A stretch of 64,000 bases of DNA from Mycobacterium sp. Aquia_213. Its GTDB lineage: Bacteria; Actinomycetota; Actinomycetes; Mycobacteriales; Mycobacteriaceae. Shown here in pieces: positions 32,127 through 40,653 of this stretch (the stretch's first letter is position 1; each line of letters begins with the position of its first letter). A model generated the notes under the pieces. That model had not been told where the DNA came from. It searched no databases and saw only the letters and a program-made list of their open reading frames with translations. The translations under genes were made by a program, and so were the position numbers. The stretch spans positions 3,038,001 to 3,102,000 of the forward strand of contig NZ_CP113116.1 in assembly GCF_026625985.1 (NCBI RefSeq), in the 5' to 3' direction.

Positions 32127-33068
32127 ATGATGGAGATCAGTATCTTTAACATCCTCGGCGACGGCGACGGACCATCCGTGGTAGACGCTTATATCGACGA
32201 GGTTTCACGCTTGGCCGCGGAGGGCTTCACCACTATCTGGACGGCCCAACTTCCTTGGGAAATCGATCTACTCGCCGTGCAAGCGGTTGCGTTGCGTGAG
32301 GTTCCGGGTATCGAGCTGGCGGTGGGAGTGCTGCCGATCCAGGTCGCCCATCCCACGTTGACAGCCCAGCGCGCGTTGACCCTCAGCGCACTCTCCGGTG
32401 GGCGGTTCAAGCTCGGGCTCGGGGTCAACCACCCGCAGATGAGCGAGGACTTATGGGGAATCCCCTGGGACAAGCCGGTACGGCGGATGAACGAATATCT
32501 CGACGGCGTGCTACCCCTGCTCGCCGGTGAGGCAGCGCACGCGATCGGCCAGACGGTAACGACTCGTGCCTCGCTGCGCGTGTCAGGTACCTCGGCTCCC
32601 CCGCTTTACCTCGCCGCCTTGGGACCGCAAATGCTGCGGGTCGCGGCCCGCCGCACCGCAGGAACATTCACCTGGATGACCGGGCCCAAGACGCTGGCTA
32701 CTCATGTCGGCCCGACCCTGCGCGACGAGGCGGCCGCAGCCGGACGACCCGAGGGCGCAGTCAAGGTAGTGGCCGGGTTGCCCGTCTGCGTCACCGATGA
32801 CGCGGACGGCGCCAGGGCCCGGGCCGCCGAAGAATTCGCGATCTACGGCACGCTGCCGTCCTATCGCGCGATGCTGGACCGCGAGGGTGTAACCGGTCCC
32901 GAAGAGATCGCCCTGATCGGTGACGAAGTCGCTGTCGCCGAACGCATCGATGAAATACGCGGCGCCGGTGTCGATGAATTCGCGGCGTATCCGTTCGGTG
33001 ACGACGAAAGTGTCACCCGAACCCGGGCTCTATTGCGCAGGGTCACCGCGACGGCGCCCGCCGGCTAG
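32127..33068 (+). CDS. LLM-class (F420-type) oxidoreductase
   Basis: This 313-residue luciferase-like TIM-barrel protein follows the carboxylic acid reductase by 37 bases on the same strand. Typical blocks are AAEGFTTIWTAQLPW, VLPIQVAHPTLTAQRALTLSALSGGRFKLGLGVNH, MNEYLDGVLPLL, PPLYLAALGPQMLRVAARR and the late GDEVAVAERIDEIRGAGVDEF. Coenzyme F420 use is the family expectation. ATG 32127 follows CAGGACTGC; ATG 32130 is also possible. Placement suggests it processes the aldehyde made upstream, or is co-regulated with it. It overlaps the convergent membrane-protein stop at CTAG. Confidence 0.93.
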   Translation: MMEISIFNILGDGDGPSVVDAYIDEVSRLAAEGFTTIWTAQLPWEIDLLAVQAVALREVPGIELAVGVLPIQVAHPTLTAQRALTLSALSGGRFKLGLGVNHPQMSEDLWGIPWDKPVRRMNEYLDGVLPLLAGEAAHAIGQTVTTRASLRVSGTSAPPLYLAALGPQMLRVAARRTAGTFTWMTGPKTLATHVGPTLRDEAAAAGRPEGAVKVVAGLPVCVTDDADGARARAAEEFAIYGTLPSYRAMLDREGVTGPEEIALIGDEVAVAERIDEIRGAGVDEFAAYPFGDDESVTRTRALLRRVTATAPAG

Positions 33069-33952
33069 CGGATCCGCAGCCCCCGTTTGCGCACCCAGAG
33101 CACCGCCACGATGGTTCCCGTGGCCCACACTGTCAACGCAATCCCCAGGTGTACAAAGCTTTTCGTGTCGCGACCGAACACCGGCCAGATCAGCGCGGGT
33201 ATCTGTGTCCAGAGCACCTGATGCTCTAACCCGTTCATCGGGTCGGCGAAGTAATACACCGCGTAGGGCAGCGTCAGCGCAGCGATCCAGCCGCGGGTGC
33301 GGCGACGGTCGCCCCGCTGCCGCCACCGCCGCGTCAGCGGCACGACGCCGACCGGGTGCAACGCCGAGAAGACGTTGCCCACCCCGAGCCAGGACACGAT
33401 CGGCACCGCGACCGTCGGGATCGTGATGGCCAGGCGCTCCGGGGTTTCCAGCCACAGCGTCAGCACCACCGCCGTCACCAATGTCGGCAGCCCGACGATC
33501 ACCAGTAGTGCGAGGTTCTTGATCAACAGCACCCGCCAGAACGGCACGCCGTCGGACACGGCCTGAATAACGCGATAGTGATCCGCGCCGAGCAGGTTCG
33601 TGGTGGTGACATCGGCGAGGATCCACGACGAGAAGTAGGTGCCGACCAGGACCACCCAGTCTTGGTGGCGGCCGAGCGTCAGCGGCTGCACCGCCAACCA
33701 GCCCACGGCGAAGGCCAGGTTGGCCACCACGCCCATCAGCCAGGTGCGGGGCGGGGTGAAGGCCCAGCGGATTTCCGCCGCAACGGCCGGCCACAGACTG
33801 CGGTGCAAACCCTTGGCTGCCCGTTTGGCCGCGGCGGGACGAGGTGCCGACGCCCGCACCACCGTTCGCAAGACGGCACGCAACCGCGGGTGCATCGTCT
33901 CTTGCAGCTCCACCAAGTCAACCCCCACGCGAGCGAAAACCCGCTGTGCCAA
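33065..33952 (-). CDS. Conserved integral membrane protein, ABC-2-like
   Basis: This is a protein of up to 295 residues with a basic N-terminus (RAAKGLHRSLWPAVAAEIRWAF) and about six hydrophobic helices, for example LLIKNLALLVIVGLPTLVTAVVLTLWL and FVHLGIALTVWATGTIVAVLWV. It resembles ABC-2-type permeases in layout, but no ATPase gene is adjacent. The start is uncertain: TTG 33952 has GAAAGG nearby, while GTG 33928, GTG 33913 and ATG 33895 are alternatives. It follows the DUF1003 membrane gene by 30 bases, so the two likely form an operon. Function unknown. Confidence 0.8.
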   Translation of the reverse strand: MAQRVFARVGVDLVELQETMHPRLRAVLRTVVRASAPRPAAAKRAAKGLHRSLWPAVAAEIRWAFTPPRTWLMGVVANLAFAVGWLAVQPLTLGRHQDWVVLVGTYFSSWILADVTTTNLLGADHYRVIQAVSDGVPFWRVLLIKNLALLVIVGLPTLVTAVVLTLWLETPERLAITIPTVAVPIVSWLGVGNVFSALHPVGVVPLTRRWRQRGDRRRTRGWIAALTLPYAVYYFADPMNGLEHQVLWTQIPALIWPVFGRDTKSFVHLGIALTVWATGTIVAVLWVRKRGLRIR

Positions 33953-33982
33953 TGCCTTTCGCTTCGTTGACCAACGGACTAC

Positions 33983-34432
33983 TCAGGCGTTGCCTCCGAT
34001 AAACCGCCGGTGCAGTTCCTCGGTGAGCACGTGGATCTGGCGGGTGAGCTCGGTGTTGGTCTTCAGTTCCAACTCCTGCGTCTGAAAGTCGTGGTCGGCC
34101 CTGGTCTGCTGGAAAGCCGCCTGACGGTTCTGGCCGATCATGACGAACGTCGACAGGAAAATCGCTTCGAGGGATACGACCAGGGTCAGCGTCGGCCATG
34201 GACTGGATTCGACAAACAGCATCCAGACGCCGAACAAGGCCGCGTGCAGCCAGACGAAATTCATCGATCCGGCAAAGGCCGTGATCCGGTCCGCCAAGCG
34301 CAACTGAAAATTGGCGCTGCGCCGCTTGGCCTCATCTACCACGGCGGGGTGATGGATCTGACCGCCGCGCAGCAGCCGGCGCGGAATCAATTGTGGGCTG
34401 TGTCGATGGCCATCGGCTTGTGTCGTCGTCAT
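33983..34432 (-). CDS. DUF1003 family membrane protein
   Basis: This 149-residue protein has the DUF1003 pattern ADRITAFAGSMNFVWLHAALFGVWM, then a second helix LTLVVSLEAIFLSTFVMIGQNRQ and a charged C-terminal helix (TRADHDFQTQELELKTNTEL). Family members are two-helix cytoplasmic membrane proteins whose function is not settled; some are reported beside transport or stress genes. The ATG at 34432 follows AAGGAACGGCTC. It lies 30 bases before the ABC-2-like gene, suggesting a membrane-protein pair. Confidence 0.9.
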   Translation of the reverse strand: MTTTQADGHRHSPQLIPRRLLRGGQIHHPAVVDEAKRRSANFQLRLADRITAFAGSMNFVWLHAALFGVWMLFVESSPWPTLTLVVSLEAIFLSTFVMIGQNRQAAFQQTRADHDFQTQELELKTNTELTRQIHVLTEELHRRFIGGNA

Positions 34433-34556
34433 GAGCCGTTCCTTTCTGCCACGGTGCTACGCGCGTTTCCCGTCCGCTGAGCCGCTCCGGCCGTGGACGA
34501 GGCCGCGGGCTAATGCTAGTTGCCGAACGGCCGCGCAACGGTGAAGACGTTGACGC

Positions 34557-35309
34557 TCAGCCGGCCTTCGCGGTGACGACGATCGACTCCTCGCCCGGGT
34601 GCCAGGCTTTCGTGAACGTGGTGACGCTGACCTGCTCGTCCGGGTGGTCGGCACCGGGGTCGTTCAGGTGCACGACCTGCTTGTCGGCGTCGATCCCGGT
34701 GACGACAAGGTAGTGATCGGCCTTCTTACGCTGGTCGTCGGTGTTCCAGATGACGGCGGAATTGACCCAGGCAATGGCCTTGCGTCCGTCGCGCAGGTAT
34801 TGCTGCAGTGCGGGCATCCCCGTCGTTTCGGGGTGCTCGGTCCAGTACATCGCGGATTTGATGCCGTAATGGTCGAGCAGCACGACCAGATCCGCCATCT
34901 CGACGCCGCCGTTGCCGTTTGCGTGGCTGGGATCGGCCGAGGGCGCGTAAATCGGCCCCGGATTGGTGCCCGACGGTGTGTGCTGCGCCAGGGTGATCAT
35001 CTGCTGTTCCGTCGGCTCGTTCCCGGTGAGCTCACCGACCACGTCGGCCACCGACATCAGCCCGCAATTGTCCTCCAGCGACTGCGCCCGCCAGTACTTG
35101 GCAGCGGCAGCCGGATCGCCGTAGATACCCGCGCTCGCGGCCGCCGACGTGATCGCCGAGGACGGGGCCGATGCCGTCGTCGAATGGCATCCCGATACGA
35201 GTGGCACACCAGCCACACCGAGGAAAGCGAGCACCGCCGCCGCGCGCACGGCGGGAGCGATCCGGGAGTTGAAGATGGTGCCGATCGGCTTAGTGAACCA
35301 CCAATTCAC
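34557..35309 (-). CDS. Secreted lipoprotein with C39-like (papain-type) peptidase fold
   Basis: The predicted N-terminus has a basic region, a hydrophobic stretch (AAAVLAFLGVAGVPLVSG) and a lipobox ending VSGC, so the mature protein would be lipid-anchored outside the membrane. The domain resembles the peptidase C39-like family: catalytic Cys in SLEDNCGLMSVADVV, His in KADHYLVVTGID and Asp/Asn in VHLNDPG. GTG 35309 is chosen because it gives a compact signal peptide; TTG 35360 or GTG 35333 are possible. Targets could be peptides or peptidoglycan-linked proteins. It stands alone and is divergent from the oxidoreductase gene. Confidence 0.85.
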   Translation of the reverse strand: MNWWFTKPIGTIFNSRIAPAVRAAAVLAFLGVAGVPLVSGCHSTTASAPSSAITSAAASAGIYGDPAAAAKYWRAQSLEDNCGLMSVADVVGELTGNEPTEQQMITLAQHTPSGTNPGPIYAPSADPSHANGNGGVEMADLVVLLDHYGIKSAMYWTEHPETTGMPALQQYLRDGRKAIAWVNSAVIWNTDDQRKKADHYLVVTGIDADKQVVHLNDPGADHPDEQVSVTTFTKAWHPGEESIVVTAKAG

Positions 35310-35432
35310 CTGCCGCGTCCGGGTTCCCCGCACCTGACTACGGTGCCCCGGGCGGCTCAATAGAACGTGTTACAGTTTGCCGATTCCGGCCGGTGGTGCC
35401 AGCATCCGGTCGCTTCAGGCGAGGAGGCCCGC

Positions 35433-35507
35433 ATGGATTCCAGCGCCGTTGGCCGCGCGCATGCCGTGTCATGGAAAAGCCCTGCAGCAGAAATGAATTC
35501 GGCGTAA
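35433..35507 (+). CDS. Short upstream ORF (24 codons) coupled to the FAD oxidoreductase
   Basis: An ATG at 35433 sits behind the strongest ribosome binding site in this area (GAGGAGG, 5 bases upstream). It encodes 24 residues beginning MDSSAVGRAHAVSW and ends at TAA 35505-35507. That stop overlaps the ATG of the next gene as TAATG. The oxidoreductase ATG has no ribosome binding site of its own, so translation probably re-initiates from this leader. The peptide may have no function besides coupling. Confidence 0.45.
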   Translation: MDSSAVGRAHAVSWKSPAAEMNSA

Positions 35508-36634
35508 TGGCGGCGCGCAAGCGCGTCGTCGTGGCGGGGCTGGGCGACGTCGGCCTGTTGACCGCGATCCGGCTGGCCAAGCACGCCGACGTCGTCGGAA
35601 TTTCGGTGAAGTCCGCGCTGGTAAGCGGGCAGGAACTCGGGGTCCGGATCTCCCGCCCCGGCGATTGGGCACGCGACTACTGGATTCCGTTCGACCGGTT
35701 CCGCGGGTTGGATCGGGTGCGCACGGTTCAGGCCACGCTGACCGGAGTGGACTTGGCTTCGCGAACCGTGTTCGGCCGGGGCGGCGACGGCGCGACGATC
35801 GCCGAGGAGTTCGACGCCCTGGTGATCTCCACCGGGGTGACGAACGGCTTCTGGCGTCAACCGACCATGCAATCGGCGGCCGAGATCGGCGCCGACCTGC
35901 ACGCCGCGCACAATCGCCTGGCCGGCGCCGACTCGGTGATCGTCGTCGGAGGCGGTGCGGCAGCGGTCAGCAGCGCGGTGAATATGGCAACCACGTGGCC
36001 GCAAAAGCAGATCGACCTGTACTTCCCCGGAGAGGCCGCGTTGGGCGAGTATCACCCCCGGACCTGGAAGCGGATCCAGGGCCGGCTCACCGAGCTGGGT
36101 GTGGGCCTGCACCCCGGGCACCGCGCCGTGATCTCCAACGGCGCTGGCGGCCAGGAGATCACCAGTGAACCCATCAGCTGGAGCACCGGGCAGCCGCCGG
36201 CCCGCGCAGACGCCGTGCTCTGGGCGATCGGCCGGGTACAACCCAACACCGACTGGTTGCCGCCCGACCTGCTCGACGAGCACGGCTTCGTTCGCGTGTC
36301 GCCCGAGCTGGAAGTGCCCGGCCATCGCGGCGTTTTCGCCGTCGGCGACGTCGCGGCGAGCGATCCCCTGCGCAGTTCGGCGCGCAACCGCGGCGACTCG
36401 TTGGTGGCCCACAACATCCGTGCCGAGTTCGCGGGTCGACGACTGCGCACCTACCGAACGCCGGGACGACGGTGGGGTTCGCTGGTGGGGATCCAGTCCG
36501 ACGGGCTGGAGGTCTTCCTGCCCACCGGCCACGCGTTCCGGCTTCCCGCCTGGTCGGTCCAGCGCGTGGTGATGCCTGGGGTCGTCCGGTGGGGCATGTA
36601 TCGCGGGGTGCGGGCAAACAACCCGCTCGGCTAG
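35507..36634 (+). CDS. FAD-dependent pyridine nucleotide-disulfide-type oxidoreductase
   Basis: This is a 375-residue two-dinucleotide-binding-domain flavoprotein resembling type II NADH dehydrogenases and AIF/FSP1-like enzymes. The N-terminal FAD motif is VVVAGLGDVGLLTAIRL (less canonical than GxGxxG). The NAD(P)H motif is VIVVGGGAAAVSSAVNM, and the FAD-closing motif is GVFAVGDVAASDPL. No redox-active CxxC is visible. The C-terminal region has weak hydrophobicity that might touch the membrane. ATG 35507 overlaps a leader ORF stop; an in-frame ATG at 35471 is possible. A quinone or electron-carrier reductase role is inferred from family. Confidence 0.87.
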   Translation: MAARKRVVVAGLGDVGLLTAIRLAKHADVVGISVKSALVSGQELGVRISRPGDWARDYWIPFDRFRGLDRVRTVQATLTGVDLASRTVFGRGGDGATIAEEFDALVISTGVTNGFWRQPTMQSAAEIGADLHAAHNRLAGADSVIVVGGGAAAVSSAVNMATTWPQKQIDLYFPGEAALGEYHPRTWKRIQGRLTELGVGLHPGHRAVISNGAGGQEITSEPISWSTGQPPARADAVLWAIGRVQPNTDWLPPDLLDEHGFVRVSPELEVPGHRGVFAVGDVAASDPLRSSARNRGDSLVAHNIRAEFAGRRLRTYRTPGRRWGSLVGIQSDGLEVFLPTGHAFRLPAWSVQRVVMPGVVRWGMYRGVRANNPLG

Positions 36635-36764
36635 CGGCTCTGCGGCGCCGGCAGGCCCTGGAACGGGTCTGGACCGGGCAAGGTCTGTCGGCATGGATAA
36701 CGGCGTCTGAATGTTATGCCGAATCGCGACGGTCAGCGGATACGCAGCTGATTTGATTCGCGAC

Positions 36765-37853
36765 ATGAAGGTTGGCCTGTTGGCGCCCCCGATCCATCCG
36801 TTCGAGGCATACCGCATGACGGTGGAATTCGCCGAGGAGGCGAAGGTCGATTCCGTGTGGACCCCCGACCATTTGTTGGGATGCGCTCACCCGTCCCTGT
36901 GGCCCGACATGGCCCTGGCTACGGAGTCGCCGGATCCCGACGCCTGGTACGACCCGTTTGCGTGCATCGCCGCGGTCGGGCGTGAATCGGATCTTCCGAT
37001 GGGAGTGTGTGTCACCGATGCGATCCGCCGCCGAGCGCCCGACATCGCCCGCACCGCGCTGACGCTGCACCAGCTCTGTCGCGGCGGGTTCCACCTGGGC
37101 GTCGGCGCCGGAGAGGCCGAGAATCTGGTGCCTTTCGGCTATGACTTCTCCACCCCCGCCGCCGACCTGGAAACGTTTCTGATCGAGCTGCGCGCACTGC
37201 TGGACCGTGGCGTCATGTCATCGGGCTTGTCAGGCCGCGCGGGATTGCCCTTGCAACGTGCGGATCTGGGGCCGCCGCAGGTCTGGGTAGCCGGACACGG
37301 GCCTCGGCTACTGCGCCTGACTGGTCAGTACGGGGATGGCTGGATACCGGCATGGCCGATGAGCCCGTCGACCTACGGGGACAAACGCCGCACGATCGCC
37401 GAGCACGCCGAGCGCGCCGGACGCCCGATTCCGGAATCCGGACTGCACATCGCGATGATCATCGGCGAATCCCGCGACCACGTCGCCGATCTCATGGAGC
37501 GCGACCCGCTCGGCAAGCTCGCCGCCCTGATGTGTTCCGCGGAGACGTGGGCCGACTATGGGCTGGCGCATCCCGCGGGCGAGGCATGCCGTGGCTTGGT
37601 GGACCTGATCTATCACAACCTCGATCCCGCGGAGCTGCGCGAGTTCGCGCCGAGGATCCCGTTTGAGCTTGTCGAGGAATTCATGTTCATGGGTAACGCC
37701 CGCGAGATCGCCGATCGGGTGGGCGGATACGCCGACAACGGTCTCGAACACATCATCTTGGGCAATGGGACCGGAACGGTAGGCGGGATCGACGAGATCA
37801 TGGCCAACACCGGAGAGCTGCTCGCCTTGACACAAGCTCTGCGCAAGTTGTAG
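36765..37853 (+). CDS. LLM-class (F420-type) oxidoreductase
   Basis: This is a 362-residue luciferase-like protein. Blocks include MKVGLLAPPIHPFEAYRMTVEFAEE, DSVWTPDHLLG, GVCVTDAIRRRAPDIARTALTL, GGFHLGVGAGEAENLVPFGY, PPQVWVAGHGPRLLRLTGQYGDGW and EFMFMGNAREIADRVGGYADNGLEHIILGN. These resemble mycobacterial F420-dependent enzymes of the methylenetetrahydromethanopterin-reductase-like group. ATG 36765 is chosen because the barrel begins there. It lies 130 bases after the FAD oxidoreductase on the same strand. Substrate unknown. Confidence 0.92.
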   Translation: MKVGLLAPPIHPFEAYRMTVEFAEEAKVDSVWTPDHLLGCAHPSLWPDMALATESPDPDAWYDPFACIAAVGRESDLPMGVCVTDAIRRRAPDIARTALTLHQLCRGGFHLGVGAGEAENLVPFGYDFSTPAADLETFLIELRALLDRGVMSSGLSGRAGLPLQRADLGPPQVWVAGHGPRLLRLTGQYGDGWIPAWPMSPSTYGDKRRTIAEHAERAGRPIPESGLHIAMIIGESRDHVADLMERDPLGKLAALMCSAETWADYGLAHPAGEACRGLVDLIYHNLDPAELREFAPRIPFELVEEFMFMGNAREIADRVGGYADNGLEHIILGNGTGTVGGIDEIMANTGELLALTQALRKL

Positions 37854-37909
37854 CGCTCGACTTTCGCGCACGCTGACGGGTTCGACCGTTTGTGTGCCAC
37901 GATGATTGC

Positions 37910-38998
37910 GTGCGCGCATTCGCCTGCCCGGTGTGCCACGGGTTCGTGACATTCGAATCGCAACGTTGCCCGAATTGCCAGGCCCCGTTGGGATTCCACG
38001 CGCCGTCGATGGCCATGGTCGCGACCGCGTCGGGTGCCGCGATCGTCGACGGTCGCCGCTGGATCGGGTGCACCAAAGCCGCCGACCTGGGCTGCAATTG
38101 GCTGGTCTCCAAGGAGCAGCCGGATCATGCAAGCCGGGGACGTTGCCTGCCCGACTCACTGATCCGGCGCGAGCCGGCCGCCTATGACACCATCGCGGTC
38201 GAGAAGCTGGTGTCCACCGCGGTGGACCTGCGCAGACTCATCTATCAGCTGTTAGACCTCGGACTTCCGCTGGATCCGTTCTGGCGGACCGATGGCGGCC
38301 TCGCATTTGACCTGCTGTCCAGCTACAGCACCGGAGAGAAAATCGTGATCGGCCATGCCGGTGGGGTGATCACCATCGACCTGACGGAGTCGCTGGACGC
38401 ATATCGGGAATCACTCCGCGTGCACCTCGGCGAGCCGTACCGCACGATGCTCGGGCATTTTCGGCACGAGGTTGGTCACTACTTCCAGAACCTCTTGGTC
38501 GAGACCGGTCCTGGCGTTCGTTATCTGGACGAATGCCGGGAGCTCTTCGGCGACGAACGGGCCGACTACCAAGCCGAAATCGCTCGCCACTACCAATTCG
38601 GGGCACCCGAGAACTGGGACGAGTCGTTCATTTCGGAGTACGCGACGATGCATCCGTGGGAAGACTTCGCGGAATGCTTTGCGCACTATCTGCACATCAC
38701 CGACACGATCAATACCGTGCGCGAGGCGGGTTTGATTTTGGTCGCCGAACGCGCAAGTGTCGCCGTTCCCCGCGACATCGTTCCCCTCGCGTCTTACGCC
38801 GACGCCCCCATCGAGCAACTGCTCGATGACTGGAAGTGGCTGGCGCTGTTTTTCAACCGCATCAACACCGCAATGGGCAAGCAGCCGCTCTACCCCTTCG
38901 AAATCCCGCCCCCGGTGATCCGCAAACTGGGCTTCGTGCACAAGGTGATTCGGGAGATCACCGTCGCAAATACAGACAAATCGTTAACCCCCACTTAA
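37910..38998 (+). CDS. Zinc-ribbon metallopeptidase (Peptidase_Mx-like)
   Basis: This 362-residue protein opens with a zinc ribbon (FACPVCHGFVTFESQRCPNC, residues about 4-23) and carries a gluzincin-like active site, R-H-E-V-G-H (HExxH), in GHFRHEVGHYFQNLL. Later acidic and histidine residues (MHPWEDFAECFAHYLHI) probably complete the zinc site. The arrangement matches the putative zinc-binding metallopeptidase family (DUF2248/Peptidase_Mx). GTG 37910 is the likely start. No signal peptide is seen, so it is cytoplasmic. The natural substrate of the family is unknown. Confidence 0.9.
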   Translation: MRAFACPVCHGFVTFESQRCPNCQAPLGFHAPSMAMVATASGAAIVDGRRWIGCTKAADLGCNWLVSKEQPDHASRGRCLPDSLIRREPAAYDTIAVEKLVSTAVDLRRLIYQLLDLGLPLDPFWRTDGGLAFDLLSSYSTGEKIVIGHAGGVITIDLTESLDAYRESLRVHLGEPYRTMLGHFRHEVGHYFQNLLVETGPGVRYLDECRELFGDERADYQAEIARHYQFGAPENWDESFISEYATMHPWEDFAECFAHYLHITDTINTVREAGLILVAERASVAVPRDIVPLASYADAPIEQLLDDWKWLALFFNRINTAMGKQPLYPFEIPPPVIRKLGFVHKVIREITVANTDKSLTPT

Positions 38999-39087
38999 CC
39001 ATTCGTTCGTTCGACGTGCGCCCCTGCAACGCTCGTTGTCGAGTTTCAACCAAGGCGGGTGCCGGCCGCCGGGTTTAGAGTGGGTCG

Positions 39088-39672
39088 GTGGACGACCAGC
39101 CCGGAATCCAACTGAACCGCCGAACATTTGTCGGCGCTTCCCTCGCGTTGGGTGGTGCGGTTGCCGCGGGCCCCGGCGCTGCCGAATCCGATTCGTCCGA
39201 CGAAAGCCACACCGCCGTCGTGCGCGCCCAAATCAACGGCGAACAAAGAGAATTCACCGTCGACAACCGCACGTCGCTGCTGGACATGCTGCGCGAACGC
39301 GCGGGGCTCCCCGGCACCAAGAAGGGCTGTGACCAAGGCGCATGCGGCGCGTGCACCGTGCTGGTTGACGGGCGGCGGATCAACTCGTGCCTGACCTTCG
39401 CCGTCATGCACGACGGCGCGCAGATCACCACGATCGAGGGCGTGCCCCGCGACGGCAGGCCGCATCGGCTCCAGCAGGCGTTCATCGATGAGGACGCGTT
39501 TCAATGCGGCTACTGCACGCCCGGACAGATCATGTCCGGGATCGGCTGCATCGCCGAGGGGCACACCGGTTCCGCAGCGGAAATACGAGAATGGATGAGC
39601 GGCAACATCTGTCGATGTGGCGCGTACACGAACATCGTCAACGCGGTCGCGACCGCGGCGCGAAACGACTGA
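39088..39672 (+). CDS. Aldehyde dehydrogenase 2Fe-2S subunit (PaoA/YagT-like), Tat-exported
   Basis: This 194-residue small subunit has two 2Fe-2S clusters. A twin-arginine signal is at the N-terminus (NRRTFVGASLALGGAVAA). The plant-type cluster motif is C-x4-C-x2-C in KKGCDQGACGACTV plus the C of NSCLTF. The second, xanthine-oxidase-type cluster is C-x2-C in FQCGYCTPG with C-R-C in GNICRCGAY. It is the first gene of a three-gene molybdenum hydroxylase operon and passes electrons from the Mo centre to FAD. The Tat signal implies export of the folded complex, as for E. coli PaoABC. Confidence 0.95.
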   Translation: MDDQPGIQLNRRTFVGASLALGGAVAAGPGAAESDSSDESHTAVVRAQINGEQREFTVDNRTSLLDMLRERAGLPGTKKGCDQGACGACTVLVDGRRINSCLTFAVMHDGAQITTIEGVPRDGRPHRLQQAFIDEDAFQCGYCTPGQIMSGIGCIAEGHTGSAAEIREWMSGNICRCGAYTNIVNAVATAARND

Positions 39673-39675
39673 CTG

Positions 39676-40653
39676 GTGTTTCCGTTCCGCTACGTCAGGG
39701 CCGCTGACGAGCCATCGGCGTTACGGGCCGGGGCCGTGGGCGCACGCTACATCGCCGGCGGCACCACGCTGGTCGACCTGATGCGGGAAACCGTCGAACG
39801 TCCCGATTCGCTGGTCGACATCAACGCCCTCCCCTACCGATCCATCGACGTGCTACCGGGGAAGATCACCGTCGGGTCCCTGGTGCGGATGTCTGATCTG
39901 GCATCGCATCCCGCGGTCCGCCAACAGATTCCGATGATCAGTCAGGCACTGGAGCTCAGCGCCTCGGCTCAGCTACGCAATATGGCGTCGATCGGGGGCA
40001 ACCTCCTGCAGCGCACCAGGTGCCTTTATTTCCGCGACGTGTCGGCCCCGTGCAACCGACGCACACCCGGCACCGGTTGCTCGGCGATCGACGGGTTGCA
40101 CCGAACACAGGCGATATTCGGCACCAGCCGGCAATGCATCGCCACCCACCCGTCAGACCTGGCCGTGGCCATGCTTGCAGTCGACGCCGTGGTGGTCGCT
40201 CACGACACGACCGGGGAACGCCGAATTCCCTTGGCGGATCTCTTCCGTCAGCCGGGTGATTCACCGCATCTCGAGCACAACCTTCGCCCCGGGGAGCTGA
40301 TCGTCGCCGTCGAGCTCCCGGTCGGTCCCGAGGCCCGCCGGTCCGGCTACCTCAAGGTCCGCGATCGACAGTCCTACGAGTTCGCATTGACCTCCGCGGC
40401 CGTCGCACTCGATATCGGTGCCGGCATCATCCGCAGCGCAAGGGTCGCGGTCGGTGGAGTCGGCACCGTGCCGTGGCGATTGCCCGCTGTCGAGAAAGCG
40501 CTAACCGGACGGCCGCCGGTCCGCGACGTCTTACGCAGCGCGGCCGAGCTCGCCGGTGCAGGAGCAACACCGTTGCGGGAAAACGCGTTTAAAGTCGAAC
40601 TTCTCAAACGCACCGTCGAGAGACAGCTCACCCTGCTGGCGGCGACGCCATGA
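39676..40653 (+). CDS. Aldehyde dehydrogenase FAD subunit (PaoB/YagS-like) with extra Fe-S site
   Basis: This 325-residue subunit has the FAD-binding pattern YIAGGTTLVDLM and ASIGGNLLQRTRC. The inserted cysteine-rich loop CLYFRDVSAPCNRRTPGTGC, with a further Cys in SRQCIATHPSD, matches the additional 4Fe-4S cluster of E. coli PaoB. The C-terminal CO-dehydrogenase flavoprotein domain is present (SYEFALTSAAVALD). GTG 39676 starts 3 bases after the previous stop, and the stop overlaps the next start (ATGA), so the operon is tightly coupled. It relays electrons from the 2Fe-2S subunit. Confidence 0.95.
   Translation: MFPFRYVRAADEPSALRAGAVGARYIAGGTTLVDLMRETVERPDSLVDINALPYRSIDVLPGKITVGSLVRMSDLASHPAVRQQIPMISQALELSASAQLRNMASIGGNLLQRTRCLYFRDVSAPCNRRTPGTGCSAIDGLHRTQAIFGTSRQCIATHPSDLAVAMLAVDAVVVAHDTTGERRIPLADLFRQPGDSPHLEHNLRPGELIVAVELPVGPEARRSGYLKVRDRQSYEFALTSAAVALDIGAGIIRSARVAVGGVGTVPWRLPAVEKALTGRPPVRDVLRSAAELAGAGATPLRENAFKVELLKRTVERQLTLLAATP

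Noticed and set aside
37878..37890. GGGTTCGACC, resembling a tRNA T-loop
   Set aside because: The flanks do not form a T stem and no anticodon or acceptor arms are present.
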